The notes under the pieces: generated by a model
What the model saw: the letters and a program-made list of their open reading frames with translations, nothing else
Databases searched by the model: none
Told to the model about the DNA's origin: nothing
Program-made: the position numbers and the translations under genes
In this document: positions 34,586 through 42,444 of the stretch, piece after piece
Numbering within the stretch: position 1 is the stretch's first letter
Layout: the number at the start of each line of letters is the position of its first letter
Assembly: GCA_031383405.1 (NCBI GenBank)
Contig: JANMZO010000301.1
Coordinates: forward strand, 1 to 64,000
Length of the DNA: 64,000 bases
DNA from: JANMZO01 sp031383405
GTDB taxonomy: Bacteria > Actinomycetota > Acidimicrobiia > Acidimicrobiales > JANYDT01
Reading direction: 5' to 3'

Positions 34586-34662
34586 ACCGCCGGCCCAGCT
34601 TTTCGCGCCAAAGTTCCGATGTGGCCGGCTAACGGTTTTCGGCCGAGTATCCTTTCTCCTTC

Positions 34663-35703
34663 GTGAGTAACGGGTCGTCCAACAAAAAAGTGGCAAAAGC
34701 GGCAAGTGCAGGTGGCGGGAGTCTTTCGCGTCGGGCCCGCTCTTCGTCGTCGAGCTTCAATGTCACAGTCATTGGTGTTTGTATCGCAGGCATCGCGCTG
34801 GTTATCGGCTCGGTTATCGGTCGTACGGTTCTTGAAAGTCCGCCGTATTCGCAAACGTCGAAGAAGGTCAAGAGTGCACTCACAGACCTCCAGAAATTGC
34901 AAAAGCAGAAGAATCCAAACGCGAAGAAGCTTGCGGCGGCATTGCAGAAGTACAACGAACTGAACGGCCAGACCCACGTTCATGCGGCTTACGGAATATG
35001 GAACTGCGACAAGTACGTCGCCCCCTTCGATGCGAGTCAACTCGACGATCCACTCGGCGTGCACGCACACGACGACGGGCTACTGCATATCCACCCGATC
35101 ACCAACCGAGGTGCCGGCAAAAACGCCCGACTCAATCTGTTCTTCGATGCCACTAAGATGACAATGACGACCAAGAAGATGTCTTGGATTGCCGACCCAA
35201 CCGGAACCAAGCTCAACACATTGCAAGTCAATAAGGATAAGTGCAACGGCAAGAAAGCCGAAATCTGGATGTTGTACTGGGAAAACGCCGTCGGTAAGAA
35301 CGTGACCAAGACTCCGCAGAAGTATCTTGGCGACTTTGGAAATGTCCGGCTCACGGGCGACAGTGCGTTTGCCTTCGTGTTCGCGCCGAAGGGAACCAAG
35401 ATTCCAGAGCCGCCGTCGACCAAGGCTATCGAGACGCCGAGCGACGTGGCCTCGCCCGCCGGTGCCACACCGACCGACACGATCGTCGAGACAACCCCGA
35501 CCACGGTGCCCGGCGCGGCTACGACGCTTACTCCGGCGGCCACGACGGTTGCAGGGACTGCTACGACGGTTGCAGCGCCGGCCACGACGCTCGCTCCGAC
35601 ACCCAAGACGGCCCTGGTACCTACGACGACAGGTGCCACCCAAACGACCCTGAGCGGAAAGACGCTCGCCCCAACCGCGGCACCGACGACGATCGCCGGG
35701 TAG
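34663..35703 (+). CDS. Membrane-anchored His-motif protein of unknown function with Thr-rich tail
   Basis: Not assigned to a family. The 346-residue product starts at GTG 34663. It has a Ser/Lys-rich cytoplasmic start, one transmembrane helix (FNVTVIGVCIAGIALVIGSV), then a Lys-rich helical stretch (KKVKSALTDLQKLQKQKNPN). The extracellular core contains THVHAAYGIWNCDKY and GVHAHDDGLLHIHP, a cluster of seven His with Cys and Asp that looks able to bind a metal. The last 100 residues are a Thr/Ala/Pro-rich tail. Its base composition is less GC-rich than its neighbours in the first two thirds. The gene sits between a rhamnosyltransferase and a sugar nucleotidyltransferase, which suggests an envelope role. 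Confidence 0.75.
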   Translation: MSNGSSNKKVAKAASAGGGSLSRRARSSSSSFNVTVIGVCIAGIALVIGSVIGRTVLESPPYSQTSKKVKSALTDLQKLQKQKNPNAKKLAAALQKYNELNGQTHVHAAYGIWNCDKYVAPFDASQLDDPLGVHAHDDGLLHIHPITNRGAGKNARLNLFFDATKMTMTTKKMSWIADPTGTKLNTLQVNKDKCNGKKAEIWMLYWENAVGKNVTKTPQKYLGDFGNVRLTGDSAFAFVFAPKGTKIPEPPSTKAIETPSDVASPAGATPTDTIVETTPTTVPGAATTLTPAATTVAGTATTVAAPATTLAPTPKTALVPTTTGATQTTLSGKTLAPTAAPTTIAG

Positions 35704-35711
35704 CTTTCGCG

Positions 35712-36725
35712 ATGGGACTTCGAGCTGTTGTTCTTGTTGGAGGTAAAGGCACCCGCCTTCAACCTCTCACGTTCACCCGCCCGAAACCGATTCTTCCGGT
35801 TGGGGGTGTTGCCATGCTCTCGCTCAAGTTGGCCCATCTTGCGTCACACGGGGTGACCGAGGCGGTGCTGTCGCTCGGGTATCGTCCGGATCCCTTCTTC
35901 GCTGCGTTCCCCGGGGGTGTGATCCACGGGGTGACATTGCACTACGCGATCGAATCGGAACCTTTAGATACCGCAGGTGCGCTCAAGTTCGCGGCCACGT
36001 ACGCCGGATTTCTCGAGGGTCCAGACGATTCGCCGATTCTCGGCGTCAACGGCGATGTGCTCACTGACATCGATGTGTCGGCTCAGGTTGCTTTCCATCT
36101 CAACCATGACAGCGAAGTTACGATCGCCCTCACCCAGGTCGACGATCCTTCCGCGTTCGGGGTCGTGGTCACCGACGCTGTTGGCCGAGTCGAGGCATTT
36201 GTGGAAAAGCCGCCGCGCGACGAAGCCCCGACCGACTGGATCAACGCAGGAAATTATGTGTTGAGCCGCGCGTTCTTTGCCCGAATTCCCGAGGGGAAGG
36301 TATCGCTCGAGCGGTCAATTTTCCCGTTGGTAGTCAACGAGGGGAAGTTGTTCGCGGTGCATTCACCGGCATATTGGATTGATGCCGGGATCCCCGCCAC
36401 CTACCTGCAGGCCAATCTCGACGTCGCCGCAAAGAGTGATTCGGGATCAATCATTGATCCGACGGCGAGAATCTCCGCTGATGCGGTCATTCACAATAGC
36501 GTGATTGGCGCGAACGTGGTGATCGGTGAAGGGGCTATCGTCAACCGGTCCGTGATCGACGACGGCGCCACCATCGGGACCGGAGCGACCCTTTCCGATT
36601 CGATGATCGGACTACGGGCGAACATCGGCGTCAACAGCGTCCTCCGAGACCTCACGGTGGTGGGCGACGATGCGGTCGTGCCCGCCGGGGCGATCCTCGA
36701 TGCCGAAAAGGTCGAAGCAGGCTGA
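35712..36725 (+). CDS. Nucleotidyltransferase, mannose-1-phosphate guanylyltransferase-like
   Basis: A 337-residue sugar-phosphate nucleotidyltransferase. The N-terminal domain starts AVVLVGGKGTRLQPLTFTRP and has KPILPVGG, LGVNGDVLTDID and AFVEKPPRDEAPTDWINAGNYV. The C-terminal part is a left-handed beta helix of hexapeptide repeats (SGSIIDPTARISADAVIHNS, GANVVIGEGAIVNRSVIDDG). This architecture is shared by GDP-mannose and some dTDP/UDP-glucose pyrophosphorylases. GDP-mannose is the most likely product by resemblance to actinobacterial ManB-type enzymes. It starts 6 bp after the anchored His-motif protein. Confidence 0.85.
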   Translation: MGLRAVVLVGGKGTRLQPLTFTRPKPILPVGGVAMLSLKLAHLASHGVTEAVLSLGYRPDPFFAAFPGGVIHGVTLHYAIESEPLDTAGALKFAATYAGFLEGPDDSPILGVNGDVLTDIDVSAQVAFHLNHDSEVTIALTQVDDPSAFGVVVTDAVGRVEAFVEKPPRDEAPTDWINAGNYVLSRAFFARIPEGKVSLERSIFPLVVNEGKLFAVHSPAYWIDAGIPATYLQANLDVAAKSDSGSIIDPTARISADAVIHNSVIGANVVIGEGAIVNRSVIDDGATIGTGATLSDSMIGLRANIGVNSVLRDLTVVGDDAVVPAGAILDAEKVEAG

Positions 36726-36784
36726 CCGTCTCGTTCGGCACCTGCCAATCAGACAACGCAGGTGTTACCGCCGTACTACTCGGC

Positions 36785-37507
36785 TTACCGGAACAGATCT
36801 TCGGTGGGAGCGCGCACGATCTCGGCCGAAACCGAGCCCTCTCGGAGCCACAGCGGGTTGACGCCCCTCACGATTGCGGCGGCGATCCCGCTGGCTTTTC
36901 CCATGACCATTTCGGCGGCGCCTGCGAGTTCGTCGGCGATGCACACCTCGGTCACGTGAAGTTCACGACCCTTCGCATCCTCGGTACCACGGAGATCGAC
37001 CACACCGGCAATCCCGGCACAGCCGATGGCCACGTCGGTCAATCCTTTGCGCCAGGCCCGGCCAAAGGTGTCGCTGATGATCACACCGACGGTCACGCCC
37101 TGCTTCCCACGGATTCCGTCGCGAATTTTTCGAGCCGAGCGGTCGGAATCGACGGGGAGCAGCGCGGCGAAGCCGGCATCGATGTTCGACAGATCGATTC
37201 CAGCGTTGGCGCAGACAAAACCGTGTGAGGTCTCACTGATGATCAGCTCACCGTTCGGGGTTGGCCGACGACGCAGAATGCGCACCGATTCCGCTATGAC
37301 GTACCGCTTGTGGTCATCGGGAATGTCGGGATCGACCGGCACGAGTCGGCCTTCGGCTTTGGAGACCACCTTCTGTGTGACGACGATGACATCGCCGTCG
37401 CGCAGGCCAGGCTCCGGCTCGGCCGCCGCCATGATCAGGTCGGCCAGATTGTCACCGGGTCGTACCTCGGGGATGCCTTCTATTGGTATGAGCTCGATGC
37501 GGTTCAC
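36785..37507 (-). CDS. cofE: Coenzyme F420-0:L-glutamate ligase
   Basis: Adds gamma-linked glutamates to F420-0 with GTP and divalent metal. The 240-residue product has the CofE pattern: GDNLADLI, DGDVIVVTQKVVSKAEGRLV, ETSHGFVCANAGIDLSN, SDRSARKIRDGI, and VIISDTFGRAWRKGLTDVAIGCAGI. Length matches stand-alone CofE rather than the two-domain mycobacterial FbiB. It starts at GTG 37507. The DNA just upstream is an array made from copies of this start fused to the cofD end, so the original layout was cofD-cofE with 9 bp between stop and start. Confidence 0.94.
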   Translation of the reverse strand: MNRIELIPIEGIPEVRPGDNLADLIMAAAEPEPGLRDGDVIVVTQKVVSKAEGRLVPVDPDIPDDHKRYVIAESVRILRRRPTPNGELIISETSHGFVCANAGIDLSNIDAGFAALLPVDSDRSARKIRDGIRGKQGVTVGVIISDTFGRAWRKGLTDVAIGCAGIAGVVDLRGTEDAKGRELHVTEVCIADELAGAAEMVMGKASGIAAAIVRGVNPLWLREGSVSAEIVRAPTEDLFR

Positions 37508-37709
37508 ACCGTGACGTTAGCTTCGTGTCGCATCGAGCACGGAACTGGATATGAGCTCGATGCGGTTCGCACCGTGACGTTAGCTTCGTGTCGCATCGAG
37601 CACGGAACTGGATATGAGCTCGATGCGGTTCGCACCGTGACGTTAGCTTCGTGTCGCATCGAGCACGGAACTGGGTTTGAGCTCGATGGTCCACACCGTG
37701 ACGTTAGTT
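37487..37709. repeat. 63-bp tandem array built from the cofD end / cofE start junction
   Basis: Three full 63-bp units (37487-37549, 37550-37612, 37613-37675) and one degraded partial unit (37676-37709). Read on the minus strand each unit contains the last codons of cofD (V-L-D-A-T-R-S-stop), the spacer CGTCACGGT, and the first codons of cofE (N-R-I-E-L-I) plus nine further bases. In units 2 and 3 the cofE GTG start is changed to GCG; only the unit touching cofE keeps GTG. A further copy lies at the true cofD end (38404-38448). Confidence 0.95.
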
Positions 37710-37715
37710 AAAAAG

Positions 37716-38230
37716 CATGGCAACAGATCGATTTGTTACGGCACGTCGCACGCACGAGCACGAACATGCGCCCGGTGGCTGACGATAACGCCGATGATGT
37801 CAGCAGTAGCGCTGTCCCCGTCGGGCCGTCCACGACGCGCGCGTGGACGGCTGGCGCCACGCGCTCGGCGGCGCTCGTCTTCTGGGGCCACTTGAGCAGC
37901 AACGGGCCTGCGACGAGTCCGAGACCTAGCACCGAGACGAACACGACCGGCAAGGTGCTTGGTCCGCATGACGGCGAGTCCGCTTGCGATCAGCACTCCG
38001 CCGAGGACCAGCCGTGCCTACGGTCCAAGCTCCAACTTGGCCGCGAGCCGGGCGAGATCATGGGCGTGGATCGTGGTCAGGTGCAGCGGGCCCCGTAGAC
38101 GGAGATTTTGCGCACTGACACGACCGACGGGTTGATGATCACGCCGCCGGTCCCGTCGGGGTCGCCGAAGCCGCTGTAGTGATGGCGTTGCAACGTCCGG
38201 CATGCGGTTCGGGTGAGGTCCGGTGGTGAA
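37716..38230 (-). pseudogene. Possible remnant of a membrane protein gene
   Basis: Protein-like pieces occur in changing minus-strand frames. HHYSGFGDPDGTGGVIINPS lies near 38190-38130, LTTIHAHDLARLAAKLELGP ends near 38020, LVLGGVLIASGLAVM lies near 38000-37960, and VVFVSVLGLGLVAGPLLLKW near 37945-37885. Two pieces are hydrophobic helices with no stop between frames other than by frameshift. This suggests a decayed gene with at least two frameshifts. No family is recognised and the call could be wrong. Confidence 0.3.
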
Positions 38231-38261
38231 AGCGCTCCGGCTCCTCGTCACTTGAGCGCTT

Positions 38262-38302
38262 TGGGGATGGTTTCGGCGTGGCAACCACAAGAACCATCCC
38301 CA
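38262..38302. repeat. Dispersed palindrome, copy 3
   Basis: Arms TGGGGATGGTT (38262-38272) and AACCATCCCCA (38292-38302). Flanks and inner left side match copy 2 in the same orientation. It lies inside the segment inserted between cofD and cofE. Confidence 0.8.
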
Positions 38303-38403
38303 CAGGTTTTCCGATTGTGGGCGTTCGAATGGCCTGGGATCCCACACCCTCCCATCGTCTGCGACAAACCGAGGGTCAGGCCCGACCGATCAGCGAGCTC
38401 GGA

Positions 38404-38448
38404 CATGCGGTTCACACCGTGACGTTAGCTTCGTGTCGCATCGAGCAC
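38404..38448. repeat. Remote copy of the cofD/cofE junction unit
   Basis: This stretch matches the 63-bp unit, including the GTG start and the first codons of cofE (minus strand GTGAACCGCAT), but the match breaks off at 38404. It overlaps the true cofD 3' end and stop (38427-38425). It shows that the cofE start once lay right after cofD. Confidence 0.9.
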
Positions 38449-39360
38449 TGAACGGGCCATGGCCTCGGTGACGCCGGGCTTCGACATGATCGTGTCGGTC
38501 ACGAGCGCCCGGATACCTTCGGCTTCAACTTCTGCGACGCGATCACCGTCGGCGTCGTCGATAACCAATGTTGCGGCGATGTCGCGGTAGAGGCGGGCCA
38601 CTCCGACGACACTCGGGTCGTGTCCGAGTTCGATCAGCATGCGATCGGCCGGTCCTTTCAATGCGGTGCCCGCAACGATTGGAGAAATGGCGACGGTTCG
38701 ATCGCGCTGGGCGGTCAATGCCTCACGTACGCCCCGAAGTGCGAGAATCGGCCCGATTGAGACCAATGGGTTCGACGGAGCGATCACTATGGCGTCAGCT
38801 GCCCGAATGGCCTCCAATACGCCGGGCGCCGGCCGCGCGGATTCGATCCCCCGGAGGATCACCGCCGAGATCGCAACCGAGTGCTGCTTCTTCACGAAGT
38901 ACTCCTGGAAGGAAATCACGCCGTCGGAGGTTTCGACGAACGTCGACACCGGCGAATCCGACATCGGCAACATGGCGAACCCGAGCTCCCAGGCTTTGGC
39001 CAACTCCGACGTGACCTCGCTGAGGGTCGCCCCGTCGCGTAGTCGGCCGGTCCGCCAAAGGTGGGTGGCCAGGTCGCGGTCGCCCAGGTTGAACCACGTC
39101 ACTGCGCCGAAATCATGGTACCGGTGGAGGGCGTCCATGGCGGTCCATGATTCGCCGGCGAGTCCCCACCCGCGTTCAGGGTCGATGGCGCCCGAGACCG
39201 TGTACGTCACGGTGTCGATGTCGGGGCTGACATGAAGTCCGTGAAAGACCGTGTCGTCGCCGGTGTTGACGATCACGGTGATTTCGTCCGGGTCGACGAT
39301 TTTTACGAGTCCACGCAGAAAACGGGCTGCCCCAACTCCACCGGCGAGTACGACGATCAT
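38425..39360 (-). CDS. cofD: 2-phospho-L-lactate transferase (F420 biosynthesis)
   Basis: Joins the activated phospholactyl (or phosphoenolpyruvyl) moiety to the deazaflavin FO, giving F420-0 or its dehydro form. The 311-residue product has VVLAGGVGAARFLRGLVKIV, VIVNTGDDTVFHGLHVSPDIDTV, RGWGLAGESW, WFNLGDRDLATHLWR and IAPSNPLVSIGPILA, all diagnostic of CofD/FbiA. Length is standard. Its last eight codons are those duplicated in the array upstream of cofE. F420 fits the presence of two LLM-type oxidoreductases in the window. Confidence 0.95.
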   Translation of the reverse strand: MIVVLAGGVGAARFLRGLVKIVDPDEITVIVNTGDDTVFHGLHVSPDIDTVTYTVSGAIDPERGWGLAGESWTAMDALHRYHDFGAVTWFNLGDRDLATHLWRTGRLRDGATLSEVTSELAKAWELGFAMLPMSDSPVSTFVETSDGVISFQEYFVKKQHSVAISAVILRGIESARPAPGVLEAIRAADAIVIAPSNPLVSIGPILALRGVREALTAQRDRTVAISPIVAGTALKGPADRMLIELGHDPSVVGVARLYRDIAATLVIDDADGDRVAEVEAEGIRALVTDTIMSKPGVTEAMARSVLDATRS

Positions 39361-39456
39361 GGTCCTACGCTACCCAGGCGGGGCACCGGGGCGTGACCGG
39401 CTCGACGTGTCACCCCGATTCTCCGACAGCCGCGACCGACCTGCAACGGATCTGCG

Positions 39457-40830
39457 TTATTCGATGGCCGCGAGCGCGTCGAGCGCCCCGCGGTAGAAGG
39501 TCGGGTAGGCGTAGATCATCGTCCGCAAACTGGCCACGGGGATCCGAGCGTGAACTGCGAGGTTGAACATGGCCAACACTTCGCCCCCCCGGGGGCCGAC
39601 CGACGATGCGCCGACAAGAATGTCACGGTCCCCGTCGACGATCAGTTTCATCAGACCTTCGTTGCCGAAGCCGTGAAGCCAACCACGACTTGAGGTCGAG
39701 GAGTCGGCAAGCCCGATCTTCACGTTGATGCCGGCGGCGCGCGCCTGGGCTTCGGTCATACCCACCGAGCCGACCTCCGGTTCGGTGAAGGTGACTCGCG
39801 ACACGGCATGTGATTCGGCCACGATGGGACCGTCGACCTTGAGAATGTCGTCGACCGCAATTGCCGCTTCATAGACCGCCATGTGGGTGAACGCGCCGCG
39901 CCCGGCAATGTCACCAATCGCCCAGAGTCTGTCGGTTCCGACCACCCTCATGTGTTCGTCGGTCGTAATTGCGGGTCGGGACCGCTCATCGAGGCCGACT
40001 GTGCCCAGGCCGATCCCGGTCAGGTTCGGTGTGCGCCCGGCCGCCACGAGAATCTCATCGGCTTCGACGACGGAGCCATCGGCCAGGGTAAGGGTCACCC
40101 GGCCGTCGGCGCGACCCGCCGACGCGATTGGGACCCCAACGCGGAATTCAATTCCCTCGTCCTTCAGGGCCCGCGTGATCAGGATGCTGCTTTCGGGTTC
40201 TTCGACCGCGAGGACGCGCTGGGCCGCCTCGACCACGGTCACCGCCGTTCCGAATCGGCGAAACGACTGGGCGAGTTCGAGCCCGATTGCCCCTCCGCCG
40301 ACAACGATGAGCGACCTGGGATTGGTGCGGATTTTGAAAATATCCCGGTTCGTCCATGGTTTGGCCTCGGCCAAGCCGCGAATCGGTGGGATCGCCGGTG
40401 ACGTTCCGGTGGCGAGAATGACCCCTCGGGCCGCCACGTACACGTCATCGCCGACCATTACCCGTCCCGGACCGTCGAGGATGCCCCGTCCACGAACGAA
40501 CGTCCCGCCCTTCCCGACGAAACGGTCAACGGCGACCGTGTCATCCCAGTTGTCGGTGGCCTCGTTGCGTATGCGATCGGCAACCACGGAGAAATCAGGC
40601 ACGACCGTGGCCGACCCGGCCATGGCGTTCACGCGGTTCGCTTCGGCAAGAAGTCCAGCGGCACGGATCATCATCTTGGACGGGATGCACCCGTAGTACG
40701 GGCATTCTCCCCCGACGAGGTGAGGTTCGATGCCGACAACCTTCAGGCCCGCCTGGACAAGACGACCGGCCGCGTCTTCACCTCCCGGTCCCATCCCAAC
40801 TACGACGATGTCTACGTGGTGTTCGCTCAT
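39457..40830 (-). CDS. FAD-dependent pyridine nucleotide-disulfide oxidoreductase (mercuric reductase/Lpd-like)
   Basis: About 457 residues. FAD binding is VVVGMGPGGEDAAGRLVQAG, and the redox disulfide is intact: GGECPYYGCIPSKMMIRAA with C-x4-C. NAD(P) binding is VVGGGAIGLELAQSFRRFG. LWAIGDIAGRGAFTHMAVYE and the C-terminal interface domain (FTEPEVGSVGMTEAQARAAG) follow. The interface domain lacks the HAHPT-type His-Glu pair of true lipoamide dehydrogenases (here IYAYPTFYRG), so it is probably a different disulfide or thiol reductase. I chose ATG 40830 (MSEHHVDIVVVG); a start at 40842 would add four residues. Confidence 0.83.
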   Translation of the reverse strand: MSEHHVDIVVVGMGPGGEDAAGRLVQAGLKVVGIEPHLVGGECPYYGCIPSKMMIRAAGLLAEANRVNAMAGSATVVPDFSVVADRIRNEATDNWDDTVAVDRFVGKGGTFVRGRGILDGPGRVMVGDDVYVAARGVILATGTSPAIPPIRGLAEAKPWTNRDIFKIRTNPRSLIVVGGGAIGLELAQSFRRFGTAVTVVEAAQRVLAVEEPESSILITRALKDEGIEFRVGVPIASAGRADGRVTLTLADGSVVEADEILVAAGRTPNLTGIGLGTVGLDERSRPAITTDEHMRVVGTDRLWAIGDIAGRGAFTHMAVYEAAIAVDDILKVDGPIVAESHAVSRVTFTEPEVGSVGMTEAQARAAGINVKIGLADSSTSSRGWLHGFGNEGLMKLIVDGDRDILVGASSVGPRGGEVLAMFNLAVHARIPVASLRTMIYAYPTFYRGALDALAAIE

Positions 40831-41032
40831 GGGTTTCAGCATCTCGGATCTGGCGGAGCCGTTCCGGGGCCGTTCTCAGAAACGACACAGTTGCTTCTCA
40901 GAATTCTTCATAAAGGGCGGCCCCGAAGCTCTTCAACGGACCCGGAACTGATCATCGCTCGTCCGTTGAACGGACCACGAAAACTCGACAACGTCAGGTT
41001 TGAGGCAGTTCCCGAACTACCATCGATCCGCT

Positions 41033-42373
41033 ATGCGATCAGCCCTTCGCCCGCCGGTCGACGTCGTCACCATCAAGGGTGGCTTTGCCATCGACGGGGA
41101 ACTTGCGGTCCGTGGTGCGAAAAACTCCATCTCCAAGCAGTTGGTGGCTTCGCTTCTCACGGAAGAAACCACGATCCTGCGCAACACGCCGGCGATCTCC
41201 GACACCTTCATCGTGAGCGAAATGCTCCGAGCGATGGGGGTCGAGGTCGAAACGGAAGCCGACGGGGCCGGAACCATCACCGTGGCCGCCACGAACGTGA
41301 TCCCGCTGTCACCGGGTCGTCTCGGTGAGTTCACCGGTAAGAGCCGTATTCCGATCCTGTTGTGCGGGCCGCTCCTTCACCGGACCGGGGAGGCACTCAT
41401 CCCGAGTCTCGGGGGCGACGACATCGGCAAACGGCAGGTCAACTACCATCTCATGGCCCTACAGCAGCTCGGGGCGGAAATCGACGAGCGCGCCGACGGG
41501 TGGCACCTCCGCACCGATGGTCTTTCGGGATGCGAGATCCGGCTTCCGTTTCCCAGCGTCGGAGCAACGGAACAGGTCCTGCTGTCTGCGGTTCTCGCCG
41601 AAGGTACAACGGTGCTCCACGGCGCCGCGATCGAACCCGAGATTCTCGACATCATTGCAGTGCTCCAGAAAATGGGCTCCGCGATCATGTTCGGTGCCGA
41701 CCGCACGATCATTATCCACGGTCAGACCCGGCTCCATGGCTACGAGCACACTGCGATTCCCGACCGCCTCGAAGTCGCCTCATGGGCGTGTGCGGCCATC
41801 GCTACGCACGGTGAGGTGTTCGTCAAGAACGCCCGCGTCGAAGACATGGTCAGTTTTCTCGGGGCGTACCGCCTTCTCGGTGGCCATTTTGCCTCGTCGC
41901 CGGAGGGTATCCATTTCCGTCGGGCGACGGATGAGTTGCAGCCGGTGGAACTAGAAACGGCCGTGCACCCCGGGCTCATGACCGACTGGCAAGCCCCGAT
42001 CGGGGTCACGCTCACCCAGGCGAGCGGTACCTCTCTCATACACGAGACCGTTTACGAGAACCGCTTCGGGTATACCGGTGCGCTCGTGTCGATGGGGGCC
42101 GACATCTCGGTGTCGTCCGGTTGTCCGAAAGGACACGCTTGTCGTTTCGGCGGTCTCGGGCATCCGCACTCGGCGACGTTCCGTGGTGTGACGCCACTTC
42201 ACGGAGGTGACCTTGTCGTGCCCGACCTGCGGGCGGGTTTCAGCCATTTCATCGCCGCAATGATCGCTGAAGGAAACACCACGATCCGGGGTGTAGGGAT
42301 GATTGAACGCGGGTATGAAGGCTTCCTTGAGAAGTTGCAGACGATTGGTGTTCAGATCGTTTCTGCGCACTGA
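41033..42373 (+). CDS. murA: UDP-N-acetylglucosamine 1-carboxyvinyltransferase, Asp-type active site
   Basis: First committed step of peptidoglycan synthesis, adding enolpyruvate from PEP to UDP-GlcNAc. The chain of about 446 residues has the EPT-fold repeats: IKGGFAIDGELAVRGAKNSI, SRIPILLCGPLLHRTGEALI, VNYHLMALQQLGAEID, and DLRAGFSHFIAAMIAEG. The active-site loop reads LGGDDIGKRQVNYHL, so Asp129 stands where E. coli has Cys115. This replacement is known from mycobacteria and chlamydiae and makes the enzyme insensitive to fosfomycin. I chose ATG 41033; a non-ATG start at 41000 is possible. The stop is followed 71 bp later by an LCP gene. Confidence 0.93.
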   Translation: MRSALRPPVDVVTIKGGFAIDGELAVRGAKNSISKQLVASLLTEETTILRNTPAISDTFIVSEMLRAMGVEVETEADGAGTITVAATNVIPLSPGRLGEFTGKSRIPILLCGPLLHRTGEALIPSLGGDDIGKRQVNYHLMALQQLGAEIDERADGWHLRTDGLSGCEIRLPFPSVGATEQVLLSAVLAEGTTVLHGAAIEPEILDIIAVLQKMGSAIMFGADRTIIIHGQTRLHGYEHTAIPDRLEVASWACAAIATHGEVFVKNARVEDMVSFLGAYRLLGGHFASSPEGIHFRRATDELQPVELETAVHPGLMTDWQAPIGVTLTQASGTSLIHETVYENRFGYTGALVSMGADISVSSGCPKGHACRFGGLGHPHSATFRGVTPLHGGDLVVPDLRAGFSHFIAAMIAEGNTTIRGVGMIERGYEGFLEKLQTIGVQIVSAH

Positions 42374-42444
42374 CGGAATGTACGGAGCAACGCTGAACGA
42401 CGTTCATTCCACCCGCTTCCGGGTTGAATGGGAAACTGGGCCAG

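Larger units (their letters stand above)
37710..38403. other. About 0.7-kb segment inserted between cofD and cofE
   Basis: Both ends of this segment abut copies of the cofD-cofE junction sequence, so it interrupts an ancestral cofD-cofE pair. It carries palindrome copy 3 at 38262-38302. No intact gene and no convincing terminal inverted repeats or transposase were found. Coding-like pieces in several minus-strand frames are described separately. It also moves cofE nearly 0.9 kb from cofD. Confidence 0.75.

Noticed and set aside
37487..37709. CRISPR array
   Set aside because: The 63-bp periodic repeat has no spacers that vary; the whole unit repeats and derives from the cofD-cofE junction. 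No cas genes.
37710..38403. Insertion sequence
   Set aside because: No transposase frame and no clear terminal inverted repeats; flanking junction copies are better explained by duplication of the operon junction.
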